A DNA stretch of 20,669 nucleotides, taken from Flavobacteriales bacterium UBA7325. GTDB taxonomy: Bacteria > Bacteroidota > Bacteroidia > Flavobacteriales_D > Crocinitomicaceae. Made by a program: the position numbers and the translations under genes. Of this stretch, positions 1 to 8,047 are shown in pieces (within the stretch, counting starts at the first letter, position 1; the number at the start of each line of letters is the position of its first letter). The DNA lies in assembly GCA_002471375.1 (NCBI GenBank), contig DKPV01000098.1, positions 1-20,669 of the forward strand. The letters are read 5' to 3'. A model generated the notes under the pieces. The model searched no databases, was not told the origin of the DNA, and saw only the letters and a list, made by a program, of their open reading frames with translations.

Positions 1-886
1 ATTTACTGGAACAGTAGGTCTAAAGCCTACTTATGGTCGTATAAGTCGTCACGGATTAATTGCTTACGCATCATCATTCGATCAAATCGGACCATTCACA
101 AATGAAGTTGAAGATTCTGCACTACTGCTTGAAGTGATGGCGGGAGCAGATGATTATGATTCTACCGCCTCTTCGAAGGCTGTTGATGGTTATACCTCTT
201 TTACAGAAGAGAAGAATCTGAAAATTGCAGTGATTAAAGAGAGCTATGAGATGGAAGGAATTGATCCTGAAGTGAAAGCTCGAATGAAAGAACTTACGGA
301 TGGTCTCATCCTAGATGGACATGAAGTAGAATATATTTCTTTTCCATACTTGGACTACATGGTGCCAACGTATTATGTACTTACGACTGCTGAGGCATCT
401 TCGAATCTTTCTAGATTTGATGGGGTACATTATGGATATAGAAACACGGAAGCAAAGGGTGTTGAAGAGACCTATAAGAAATCGAGAAGCCAAGGTTTTG
501 GACCTGAGGTGAAACGACGGATTATGGCAGGAACATTCATTTTATCGCATGGATATTATGATGCCTATTATACGAAAGGCCAAAAAGTTCGTCGTGTTTT
601 ACAAGATAAAACAGATGAAATCCTATCTAAGTTCGATTTCATTATGTTGCCAACGACGCCAACAACAGCATTCGAAGTCGATTCAGTGAGTGATCCGATC
701 ACAATGTACTTACAAGATATTTTTACCGTACACGCCAACTTAACAGGAAACCCAGCAGTGTCTATTCCGATAGGACAGCACAGCAATGGGATGCCTTTTG
801 GTATGCAGGTAATTGGGAATCATTTTGAGGAGAAGAGAATGTTGAATTTTTCAAGACAATTGGAAAAAAAGGGAGTGGAAGCATGA
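1..886 (+). CDS. gatA: Asp/Glu-tRNA amidotransferase subunit A (3' part)
   Basis: This is the C-terminal part of GatA, the amidase subunit of GatCAB, which converts Glu-tRNA(Gln) or Asp-tRNA(Asn) to the amidated form in the cytoplasm. The gene enters from the left edge; complete codons run from base 2. The first residues read FTGTVGLKPTYGRISRHG, the conserved segment just after the amidase-signature serines, followed by SSFDQIGPF. The C-terminal block LTGNPAVSIPIG and GMPFGMQVIG is also typical of amidases. The Ser-cisSer-Lys triad itself lies outside the window, so catalytic competence cannot be checked. The reading frame is intact to a TGA stop that overlaps the next gene's ATG by four bases, suggesting coupled translation. 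I see no sign of truncation other than the window edge. Confidence 0.96.
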   Translation, partial: FTGTVGLKPTYGRISRHGLIAYASSFDQIGPFTNEVEDSALLLEVMAGADDYDSTASSKAVDGYTSFTEEKNLKIAVIKESYEMEGIDPEVKARMKELTDGLILDGHEVEYISFPYLDYMVPTYYVLTTAEASSNLSRFDGVHYGYRNTEAKGVEETYKKSRSQGFGPEVKRRIMAGTFILSHGYYDAYYTKGQKVRRVLQDKTDEILSKFDFIMLPTTPTTAFEVDSVSDPITMYLQDIFTVHANLTGNPAVSIPIGQHSNGMPFGMQVIGNHFEEKRMLNFSRQLEKKGVEA

Positions 887-2349
887 GAAATTTGATCACA
901 CTATTAGTTTGTTTAATTACAGGACTTGCTAATGCACAGTACAGCGGAACAGCAACATCAGTTGATGATTCTACTGATAATGCAAGAATGATTCGTACGA
1001 TCGAACAAAGCTTAAACATGTTCTATGGGGAACACTCATTTCAAAGCAATCATGATTCTATTATTGATGCATTGAATTATGAAGCGAGCGATGTTCCAAT
1101 GTTCTCTGATTCTGTCTACTGTGAGCGATTGAATGTTATGAATGAAATGAGCCCATTTCATTTAGATTGCAATGAACAAACACTTAAGACGATCAAGTTT
1201 TTTGTTGAAAAGAGAAGAGGATTCACGCGAGTGGTTCTTGGAAGATCAAAGCTGTACTTCGACATGTTCGAAGAAAAACTGGCTGAGCATGGACTTCCGA
1301 TTGAGCTGAAATATTTAGCTGTGATTGAGAGTGGTCTTCGACCGCAAGTAAAATCAAGAGCAGGCGCACTTGGTCTATGGCAATTTATGTATCGAACAGG
1401 TCGTATGTATGGACTCAATGAGAATTCATATGTCGATGAACGAATGGATCCGGAATTGGCTACTGATGCAGCCTGTCGATACCTTAAAAAATTGCACGGA
1501 ATCTACGGAGATTGGAATCTAGCACTTGCATCATATAATGCAGGGCCAGGAAACGTAAATAAGGCGATTCGTCGTTCTGGAAACAAGTTGACTTATTGGG
1601 AAGTACGACCATACTTACCAAGAGAAACACAGGGATACGTTCCTAACTTTATTGCTGCTGCCTACTTAATGACATATCACGCTGAGCATAACATCATTCC
1701 AGCAGAGGCGACAGTTGCTTATAGCCAACTAGATACAATGTGTCTCTCAAAAGGAGTTCATTTTTCATCGATTAGCACTCTTCTTGGGATTGAAGAAGAA
1801 GAAGTGAAAAGGTTAAATCCAATTTACAAGCGAAGCTATATTCCGAAATCGGATCCTGAGCAATGTGTTTACCTTCCTTTGGAGTTGATTGGACAATTGG
1901 TTTCAAATGAAGATAGCTTGTATGCTATTGAGTATTCAAAGTATACTAAGCCAACAACGCCTACGCAAACTACTACCACAACGAATACAAGACCAACAAA
2001 TACAACTCCTACTTCAGGTTCTTATCAATATCATAAGGTGAAGAGTGGAGAAACGTTGGGTACAATTGCTGAGAGGTATCGTACGACCGTTTCCACGATT
2101 CAAAGAATGAATGGATTGCGCTCTACAAGAATTTATGTTGGGCAACGTTTGAAGGTTAAGAAAAGCGCAACTACTGCGACAACCACCACACAGAGTTCGG
2201 CTGGTGCAAAGTATTATTCGGTGCGAAAAGGGGATACCTTCGGAAAGATTGCTCAGAGAAATAATAAGACGATTAGTCAATTGAAGCGATTAAATCCACG
2301 TGTGAATATTGATCGTTTGAGCATTGGACAAAAGATTCGGATACGTTAA
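883..2349 (+). CDS. MltD-like lytic transglycosylase with two LysM domains
   Basis: Probable membrane-bound or secreted murein lytic transglycosylase that cleaves the MurNAc-GlcNAc bond of peptidoglycan. Residues 1-18 form a signal peptide (cleavage near ANA/Q). The SLT domain covers about 135-235: the catalytic glutamate is E149 in AVIES, followed by SRAGALGLWQFM and the ASYNAGPGNV motif. A Thr/Pro-rich linker (about 356-380) leads to LysM 1 (about 383-426) and LysM 2 (about 444-488), which bind glycan strands. This domain order matches MltD-type enzymes of Bacteroidota. The start ATG overlaps the gatA stop (ATGA). A hairpin plus T-run follows the stop, so the transcript may end there. No lipobox is visible, so it is probably periplasmic rather than a lipoprotein. 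Confidence 0.93.
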   Translation: MRNLITLLVCLITGLANAQYSGTATSVDDSTDNARMIRTIEQSLNMFYGEHSFQSNHDSIIDALNYEASDVPMFSDSVYCERLNVMNEMSPFHLDCNEQTLKTIKFFVEKRRGFTRVVLGRSKLYFDMFEEKLAEHGLPIELKYLAVIESGLRPQVKSRAGALGLWQFMYRTGRMYGLNENSYVDERMDPELATDAACRYLKKLHGIYGDWNLALASYNAGPGNVNKAIRRSGNKLTYWEVRPYLPRETQGYVPNFIAAAYLMTYHAEHNIIPAEATVAYSQLDTMCLSKGVHFSSISTLLGIEEEEVKRLNPIYKRSYIPKSDPEQCVYLPLELIGQLVSNEDSLYAIEYSKYTKPTTPTQTTTTTNTRPTNTTPTSGSYQYHKVKSGETLGTIAERYRTTVSTIQRMNGLRSTRIYVGQRLKVKKSATTATTTTQSSAGAKYYSVRKGDTFGKIAQRNNKTISQLKRLNPRVNIDRLSIGQKIRIR

Positions 2350-2373
2350 TCATCTAGAATTGACCGTTCAATA

Positions 2374-2410
2374 AACCACTAGCAAACTACACAAGCTAGG
2401 ATCGGTTTTT
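2374..2410 (+). terminator. Candidate intrinsic terminator after the transglycosylase gene
   Basis: The arms CTAGC (2379-2383) and GCTAG (2395-2399) are perfect complements, and an outer pair AACC (2374-2377) with GGTT (2404-2407) lengthens the stem with an asymmetric bulge. A run of five or more T follows (2406-2410). It lies 25 bases after the stop of the upstream gene and before an independent lipoprotein gene, where a terminator makes sense. The bulge and 11-base loop make it only moderately convincing. Confidence 0.45.
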
Positions 2411-2436
2411 GCTGCTATTCTGGAAAACTAATATTT

Positions 2437-3510
2437 ATGAAAAGACTAGGACGTATTTTATTCGGGATCGGAGTAATAGCGATTCTTTTTAGTTGGAGTA
2501 GCTGTAGCAACCGTTCAAGTTCCGTAATGGGACTACAAGTAACAGGAAAGGTTGGTGAGATCTTAGTTGTCTGCGAATCCGACATCTGGAATTCAGAAGT
2601 TAAAAACGAACTTGATACCGGCTTAACACAATTCATTCTTCCTTATTTACCAGATTTAGTAACCTTTGAATTGGTTCACAGAACGCCTCGAAAGTTTGAA
2701 GATGGTATTAAGCGCTTTCGCAATATTCTTTTCGTCAACATCGATCCTGATTATAAAGGAGAATATGGAAAAATCGAAATGCGAGATGACGTATGGGCAC
2801 ACTCACAATTGGTAATTGATATTACAGGAAAGGACTTGAAGCAAGTATTAGAAACTTGTCAGCTAGGACTGGATGATGTTCATAAAAAGTTTGATAGAAG
2901 AGACTGGAAGCGGATCATGGATAACTTTGATCGAAATCCTAATTCAGGATCTGATAAAGTGTTAGCCGATAATTTCGGCATCAAGTTAGCTCTTCCAGAT
3001 GGAGCAAAAGTGGTGAACAGTAGAACGAATTTTGCCCGATTGGAATTTCCAAATTCTTCTCGGCCTATTGATTTCGGTTCAGGAGGACAGGACGCGGGAA
3101 CGATATTCACGGGGATTATGGTGTACCAATATGATTTCTCCGACTCATCTCAATTGAATTTGAAGAACTTACTCATGGCGCGTGATACGATGCTTCGCTA
3201 TAATGTTCCATCAGAAATCGAAGGAATGTACATGGGCACTCAATACGTGGACTATGTGTATCCTGAAGGAAATGATATCGCAAATGCATCAGGTAAAATC
3301 AAGGGCTACGAAATGAGAGGAATGTTTAAATTTCTCGGGAATGGAAGAGCAGGTACTGGAGGGGCATTTTGGGCTTTCCATTTTGTTCATCCAAAGAAGA
3401 AAAAATTGATGTGCATTAGCGGATATGTTGATGCTCCACCTACAACTAGTTGGACTCATCCTTTACGCGAGATTCAAGCGGTAATTAGAAGTGTCGAGTT
3501 TACCAAATGA
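2437..3510 (+). CDS. DUF4837 family lipoprotein
   Basis: Protein of 357 residues that I recognise as the DUF4837 family, a Bacteroidota envelope family of unknown role. The N-terminus has a basic stretch, a hydrophobic segment (about 6-19) and Cys23 in FSWSSC, a loose lipobox, so it is probably a lipoprotein. The body carries family-like segments such as VGEILVVC near residue 40, the region around RTPRKFEDGIKRFRNILFV, and GGAFWAFHFVHP near the C-terminus. The ATG overlap with the next gene (3507-3510) couples it to two glycosyltransferases, but this gives only a loose envelope context. It is preceded by a candidate terminator, so it may start the transcription unit that runs to 6402. No catalytic motif is evident. 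Confidence 0.85.
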   Translation: MKRLGRILFGIGVIAILFSWSSCSNRSSSVMGLQVTGKVGEILVVCESDIWNSEVKNELDTGLTQFILPYLPDLVTFELVHRTPRKFEDGIKRFRNILFVNIDPDYKGEYGKIEMRDDVWAHSQLVIDITGKDLKQVLETCQLGLDDVHKKFDRRDWKRIMDNFDRNPNSGSDKVLADNFGIKLALPDGAKVVNSRTNFARLEFPNSSRPIDFGSGGQDAGTIFTGIMVYQYDFSDSSQLNLKNLLMARDTMLRYNVPSEIEGMYMGTQYVDYVYPEGNDIANASGKIKGYEMRGMFKFLGNGRAGTGGAFWAFHFVHPKKKKLMCISGYVDAPPTTSWTHPLREIQAVIRSVEFTK

Positions 3511-4262
3511 AAATCTCAGCGACAATCATAACATTGAACGAAGAACGAAACATTGGAAGATGTATCGAATCGTTGAAGGCTGTCGCTGATGAAATCATAG
3601 TGCTGGATTCTTTTTCAACGGACCGTACCGAGGAGATATGTCACAAGGCAGGTGTTCGATTTGAGAAACGAGTATGGGCAGGTTATTCAGCTAGCAAGAA
3701 CTACTTGAACGGCCTAGCGACCAATGAGTACATTCTTTCAATCGATGCAGACGAGGCACTCGATGAGACCCTATCTAGTAGAATTTTAGATATCAAGAAC
3801 ACTGCTGATCCACAGATTTACAGCTTGAATCGCTTAACGAATTATTGCGGAAAATGGATCAAGCATTCAGGATGGTATCCAGATGTCAAAACACGATTAT
3901 TTCCAAAGAGAGGTTCCTACTGGGATGGTGAGTTTGTACATGAAGAGCTGGTCTTCCCGAAAGACATTGAAATCACTCAATTGGAAGGACATTTAGAACA
4001 CTATTCTTACTACTCATTCAAGGATCATAGAGAAAGAGCCGATAAATATTCGAAATTGACTGCTCAAAAAATGTTTCACAACGGCAAAACGGCTTCGGCT
4101 ATCAAACCATACTTGAGCGCTTTTGGTCGATTTGTAGCAATGTACCTATTGAAAGCAGGGTTTTTGGATGGAAAAATGGGATTCAAAATTGCTCAAATAA
4201 GTGCTCAATCGAACGTATTCAAATACAAAGAACTAAGAAGACTTCACCGTGAAAGCAATTGA
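3507..4262 (+). CDS. Glycosyltransferase family 2, WaaE/KdtX-like
   Basis: GT-A fold glycosyltransferase of 251 residues. It starts with ISATIITLNEERNI, the nucleotide-sugar binding strand of family 2 enzymes, continues with DEIIVLDSFSTDRT (about 28-41), and has the metal-binding DxD-type motif SIDADEAL at about residue 78. The WAGYSASKNY segment and the C-terminal SYYSFKDHRERADKYS region resemble lipopolysaccharide-core beta-1,4-glucosyltransferases of the WaaE/KdtX group. The likely role is adding a sugar to LPS core or a similar surface glycan on the cytoplasmic side of the inner membrane. It overlaps the genes on both sides (4 and 14 bases), and pairing with a family 9 enzyme directly downstream supports an LPS-core function. 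The exact sugar cannot be told from sequence. Confidence 0.9.
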   Translation: MKISATIITLNEERNIGRCIESLKAVADEIIVLDSFSTDRTEEICHKAGVRFEKRVWAGYSASKNYLNGLATNEYILSIDADEALDETLSSRILDIKNTADPQIYSLNRLTNYCGKWIKHSGWYPDVKTRLFPKRGSYWDGEFVHEELVFPKDIEITQLEGHLEHYSYYSFKDHRERADKYSKLTAQKMFHNGKTASAIKPYLSAFGRFVAMYLLKAGFLDGKMGFKIAQISAQSNVFKYKELRRLHRESN

Positions 4263-5265
4263 TTTAAACAATAAGCGTGTGGTGATTAGTCGCACTGATA
4301 GTATAGGTGATGTCATGCTAACCTTACCGCTTTGTGCGTGGATCAAAGAGAACTATCCCACTGCACAAATTGTGTTTCTAGGGAAAGGATACACGCGCTC
4401 GGTCGTTGAATCTTATGTGCTTGTTGATCACTTTGAGGATTGGGCGGACTACACCGAATTATCGGAAGCTGAGCGTCGAACGAAGTTTGAAAGCTTAAAA
4501 GTGGATGTGATCATTCATGTATTTCCAAATAAGGAAATAGCATCTCTTGCTAAGAAGGTCAAAATTGATGTTAGGATAGGTACTTCACATCGGGCATATC
4601 ATTTGCTTACGTGTAATCATCGACCGAACTTTACACGAAAGAGATCAGACCTGCATGAGGCGCAATTAAACCATGAATTACTCCGGCCGTTAGGATTGGA
4701 TCAAATCCCATCCCTAGCTCCCATTATCAAAGCAACAGAGCACTTTCAGCCAAAGAACGCCGAATTACCTGTTGGAATTCAAAAAAGTCTTGACGCGTCT
4801 TCTAAATCAATCGTTCTTCACCCAAAATCACAAGGGAGTGCTAAAGAATGGCCAATGGAGAAGTACATCGAATTAGCAAACGCCCTTATTGCAAAGGGTT
4901 ATACGGTGTTTTTTACAGGAACGAAGGCAGAAGGAGAGCTTTTTAGTGACGCATTACCTGAGCATAAGCAGTTGGTAGATACAACGGGTCAGATGAGCTT
5001 GGAGCAACTGCTCAGTTTTATCTCGAAGGTCGACACATTATGTGCTTGTTCAACGGGCCCATTACATATTGCAGGTTACCTAGGGGTTCAAACGATAGGT
5101 TTCTTCTCTCCGAAGCGACCAATCCATCCAGGAAGATGGAGAGCGCTTGGATCAAACGTTTCAATTTTGGTAAACGATGAAGGCTGTGAAAAGTGTGCTC
5201 AAAAGCAAGATTGTGATTGCATCCAAAGTATTTCTGTGGAGCGTGTGCTCAACGAAATTGCTTAA
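4249..5265 (+). CDS. Glycosyltransferase family 9 (heptosyltransferase-like)
   Basis: A 338-residue GT-B enzyme. The N-terminal Rossmann half begins RVVISRTDSIGDVMLTLPL, the signature of ADP-heptose:LPS heptosyltransferases. The C-terminal half has IVLHPKSQGSAKEWP, then VDTTGQMSLEQLLSFI and CACSTGPLHIAGYLG, the donor-binding STGPLH motif. The last 30 residues contain a cluster of cysteines (CEKCAQKQDCDC) that many family 9 members carry. The likely role is LPS core assembly together with the overlapping family 2 gene. The start is GTG at 4249, 14 bases inside the upstream gene; no closer ATG precedes the conserved strand. The stop codon is followed in the same frame by the extended reading frame of the next gene, which has no ATG of its own (see findings). 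Confidence 0.9.
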   Translation: MKAIDLNNKRVVISRTDSIGDVMLTLPLCAWIKENYPTAQIVFLGKGYTRSVVESYVLVDHFEDWADYTELSEAERRTKFESLKVDVIIHVFPNKEIASLAKKVKIDVRIGTSHRAYHLLTCNHRPNFTRKRSDLHEAQLNHELLRPLGLDQIPSLAPIIKATEHFQPKNAELPVGIQKSLDASSKSIVLHPKSQGSAKEWPMEKYIELANALIAKGYTVFFTGTKAEGELFSDALPEHKQLVDTTGQMSLEQLLSFISKVDTLCACSTGPLHIAGYLGVQTIGFFSPKRPIHPGRWRALGSNVSILVNDEGCEKCAQKQDCDCIQSISVERVLNEIA

Positions 5266-5370
5266 CTTCCGCATATCGGAAAACTAGTCCTACATATTGT
5301 TTATTCGAATATCATTGTTGCTATAGCTACGGGTTTTCTATCGGGTGGGTTTACCTATTCACTAGGAATT

Positions 5371-6087
5371 GTGTCTTGGCCATACTATGCACTTTTCGCC
5401 TTTTTTGCAACGTTTGCGGTTTATAATGGCCAGCGATTAATAAAATCAGCACAACCGTCTGAAACACCATGGTTAAAATGGGTGAAAAGAAATGAAAGGT
5501 TATTACTTTTTGCAATTGTATGTGCTTCTATAGGAACAATAGGATCACTTTTCTTGGTAGGGAAAATTGGTTGGATGGCAGCGGTCTGGCTCGCGTTCTC
5601 TGGAATAATTAGTTTCTTCTATGTAGTAAGAGTAAAAGGGGTTAATATGCGAGAATTACCCTATATAAAAATTCACCTAATTGCCTTTGCATGGGTCACG
5701 GTTCTGATTCTATTTCCCACGCTCAACGAAGGAAGCATTAATGAATCGATCATGTGGGTTTCGATTGCCCATTATCTATATTTTGTGGCTGTGGCAATAC
5801 CCTTCGATATTCGAGATTTGAAGTTTGACAAGGATACCCAAAAAACAATTCCGCAGGTGGTTGGTATGCTTTGGGCGAAAGTATCTTCACTCGTTTTATT
5901 TATCCTGTTTTTTGCGCTGATGTGTTGGCAGATCCCTGCGTTGATTGTAAGCCCCACATTTTATATTGCTGTCTTAGTTCAATTCGTTCTTGTGTTTTTC
6001 ATGAATGAATCAAGAGGTGATTTGTATTGCGCTGGACTCATTGATGGAGGAATAACACTCTTAGGAGTCAGCTATTTTTTGCTTTAA
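5371..6087 (+). CDS. UbiA-like polytopic membrane protein
   Basis: Hydrophobic protein of at least 238 residues with about seven membrane helices. It resembles the UbiA prenyltransferase-like proteins of Bacteroidota. The second acidic motif is kept as PFDIRDLKFDKD (D146, D149 and D153 counted from the GTG at 5371), but at the first motif, where active enzymes have NDxxDxxxD, the sequence is YNGQRLIK (about 18-25), so prenyl-diphosphate binding is doubtful. The coordinates use the only standard start codon, GTG 5371, yet the frame stays open and hydrophobic back to 5266 and would add a full first helix including VYSNIIVAIATGF. The real start is therefore probably upstream at a non-standard codon (ATC 5275 is well placed). 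It sits between the glycosyltransferases and DUF6122, three bases from the latter. Function unknown. Confidence 0.75.
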   Translation: MSWPYYALFAFFATFAVYNGQRLIKSAQPSETPWLKWVKRNERLLLFAIVCASIGTIGSLFLVGKIGWMAAVWLAFSGIISFFYVVRVKGVNMRELPYIKIHLIAFAWVTVLILFPTLNEGSINESIMWVSIAHYLYFVAVAIPFDIRDLKFDKDTQKTIPQVVGMLWAKVSSLVLFILFFALMCWQIPALIVSPTFYIAVLVQFVLVFFMNESRGDLYCAGLIDGGITLLGVSYFLL

Positions 6088-6090
6088 AGA

Positions 6091-6402
6091 ATGGGGGTGA
6101 TACAGTTTGTTCAGCATTACGGTCTTCATCTCATTGCTCCAGGGATAATAGCAATCGTACTTTTTCGTTCGAATTGGAAAAAAGCTTGGATTATTATGCT
6201 TCTAACCATGCTTGTAGACCTTGATCATTTACTAGCAACACCCATCTTCGATCCGCATAGATGTAGTATTAATTTTCATCCGCTACATACCGACTATGCG
6301 ATTGGAGTCTACGCAGGGATGTTAGTTCTTAAGGAAACACGAATAATCGGAGTAGGATTACTGTTGCATATGCTCACAGATTATTTGGATTGTCTTTATT
6401 AG
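6091..6402 (+). CDS. DUF6122 family small membrane protein
   Basis: Protein of 103 residues that I recognise as DUF6122, a small membrane family common in Bacteroidota. Three to four hydrophobic segments are visible (about 9-25, 31-42, 70-80, 85-98). Characteristic polar groups sit inside them: MLVDLDHLLATPIFDP, then INFHPLHTDYAIG and a C-terminal LLLHMLTDYLDC. The repeated Asp/His pairs in membrane segments recall metal-dependent membrane hydrolases, but that is an inference from pattern only. The ATG starts three bases after the stop of the UbiA-like gene, so both are almost certainly cotranscribed. It is the last gene of the plus-strand run. Confidence 0.82.
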   Translation: MGVIQFVQHYGLHLIAPGIIAIVLFRSNWKKAWIIMLLTMLVDLDHLLATPIFDPHRCSINFHPLHTDYAIGVYAGMLVLKETRIIGVGLLLHMLTDYLDCLY

Positions 6403-6606
6403 TTAGGGCAAAAGCGGTCTTAGTTTTTTCGAAACCGATAACTATTGTAAGCATTAATATTTAGCCCATGATATTGTATATTGTTATGGTCGTTCTTTAT
6501 CCTGAAATGGCAGTAGGATGGCAACACTAAGCTGCAGGTCTAAAGGACTTTTGAAGAAATCGAAGTTATAGTTGGGCCTTTCATAGGTCTTAGCAACAAG
6601 AGTTCG
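6403..6606. other. Intergenic region between converging genes
   Basis: About 200 bases between the end of the DUF6122 gene and the end of radA. No open frame of note, tRNA or strong terminator was seen on the plus strand. A short direct repeat of AGGTCT occurs near 6536 and 6586. A small hairpin at its right edge is listed separately. Confidence 0.5.
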
Positions 6607-6616
6607 CTACGCGAAC
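6602..6616 (-). terminator. Small hairpin over the radA stop codon
   Basis: GTTCGC (6602-6607) and GCGAAC (6611-6616) form a perfect 6-bp stem with a 3-base loop, spanning the radA TAG stop (6607-6609). Read on the minus strand it is followed by TCTTGTTG, only partly T-rich, so it is a weak candidate for a terminator or a 3'-end-protecting stem. Confidence 0.3.
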
Positions 6617-7968
6617 AACGCTTTAACTACTTCAGTTATCTTACCGCACATTATGAGTTCAATCCCAAAGTTCTTTTGGTCGATTCCCTTGTTGTACTTA
6701 GATATGATGATCTTGTCAAAACCAAGTTTTTCAGCCTCGTGTATCCGCTGATCGATACGATTAACAGGTCTTACTTCTCCTGATAGTCCAACTTCAGCGG
6801 ATAATGCGATGTTTTTTGCAATGGCAATATCAGCATTAGATGATAGTACAGCTGCAACAACAGCCAAATCAATTGCCGGATCATCTACTTTTATTCCGCC
6901 TGCGATATTTAAGAAAACGTCTTTTGCTCCCAACTTGAAGCCACAACGTTTTTCCATTACGGCCAAAAGCATGTTGAGGCGCTTAGCGTCAAATCCAGTT
7001 GATGATCGTTGGGGTGTTCCATAGGCTGCGGTACTCACAAGAGCTTGAACTTCAATGAGCATTGGTCGCATTCCCTCCATGGTGGCAGCGATCGAAACAC
7101 CACTTAGGTTGCCATCGGAACTTGTAATAAGTATTTCAGAAGGGTTCTTTACTTGTCGTAACCCATTTCCATTCATTTCATAAATCCCAAGCTCGTTCGT
7201 GCTCCCAAATCTATTTTTTATAGAGCGAAGCAATCGATAAACATGATTTCGGTCCCCTTCAAATTGAAGTACGCTATCAACCATGTGCTCAAGAACTTTG
7301 GGTCCGGCTATGGAGCCATCCTTTGTAATATGTCCTATCAAGAAGACCGGAACATTGGTCTGTTTTGCGTATCGTAATAGCTGAGCGGTACTCTCACGAA
7401 CTTGAGAGATACTTCCAGGCGAACTTTCGATTTGAGATGAGTATAATGTCTGAATAGAATCTATAACGAGAAGCTCAGGTTGAACCTGCTCTGCCTGTTT
7501 GAAAATATTTTGAACGTTTGTCTCCGTTAGAATGAAGCAATTATCATTTAAGGCACCGATGCGTTCAGATCGCATTTTAATCTGTTGGTCACTCTCCTCA
7601 CCAGAGACATAAAGCACTTTTAAATTCTTAGTTGTAACCGCCAATTGAAGAAGTAAAGTTGATTTGCCAATTCCGGGCTCACCACCAAAAAGAACTAATG
7701 AACCAGCAACTAAACCACCTCCTAGTACTCGATTGAGTTCTTCATCAGCAAGTTGAATTCGTTCGTGCTCCTGCTTTTTAATCTCTTGGAGAATTTGTGG
7801 TTTTGCACTTTGTTCAGATTTTGAAAAGGCAACTACTTGCGGAACTTGTTTATGAATCAACTCTTCTACAAAAGTGTTCCATTCATTACATGACGGACAT
7901 TTTCCAAGCCACTTTGGAGTTTCGTGACCACAATTTTGACAGAAAAATGCCGACTTTACCTTTGCCAT
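6607..7968 (-). CDS. radA: DNA repair protein RadA
   Basis: RadA (Sms), a RecA-like DnaB-type branch-migration ATPase in recombinational repair. All hallmarks of the family are present: an N-terminal C4 zinc finger (C10, C13, C24, C27), Walker A GGEPGIGKST at 95-104, Walker B LLVID at 166-170, and the RadA-specific KNRFG motif at 251-255. The C-terminal third is the Lon-protease-like P domain (FLNIAGGIKVDDPAIDLAV and following). Length (453 residues) is normal. It lies alone on the minus strand, divergent from the zincin-like gene, and reads toward the plus-strand envelope run. The ATG at 7968 fits exactly the family N-terminus (MAKVKSAFFCQNCG). Confidence 0.98.
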   Translation of the reverse strand: MAKVKSAFFCQNCGHETPKWLGKCPSCNEWNTFVEELIHKQVPQVVAFSKSEQSAKPQILQEIKKQEHERIQLADEELNRVLGGGLVAGSLVLFGGEPGIGKSTLLLQLAVTTKNLKVLYVSGEESDQQIKMRSERIGALNDNCFILTETNVQNIFKQAEQVQPELLVIDSIQTLYSSQIESSPGSISQVRESTAQLLRYAKQTNVPVFLIGHITKDGSIAGPKVLEHMVDSVLQFEGDRNHVYRLLRSIKNRFGSTNELGIYEMNGNGLRQVKNPSEILITSSDGNLSGVSIAATMEGMRPMLIEVQALVSTAAYGTPQRSSTGFDAKRLNMLLAVMEKRCGFKLGAKDVFLNIAGGIKVDDPAIDLAVVAAVLSSNADIAIAKNIALSAEVGLSGEVRPVNRIDQRIHEAEKLGFDKIIISKYNKGIDQKNFGIELIMCGKITEVVKALFA

Positions 7969-8047
7969 ATTGATGATTTCTGATAAAGATAAATGTTTGA
8001 ATTGTTAATTGATCATCTTTAGAAATTAATCAGTACTATTGATTGTA

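Noticed and set aside
5217..5426. Plus-strand open frame of 69 codons across the glycosyltransferase/UbiA-like junction
   Set aside because: Cysteine- and tyrosine-rich with no plausible domain. It is a shifted-frame shadow of the glycosyltransferase end and of the upstream extension of the UbiA-like gene.
4249..6087. Read-through fusion of the glycosyltransferase and the UbiA-like protein, which are in the same frame
   Set aside because: Separated by a clean TAA with no suppression signal; the glycosyltransferase already ends at the family's usual length.
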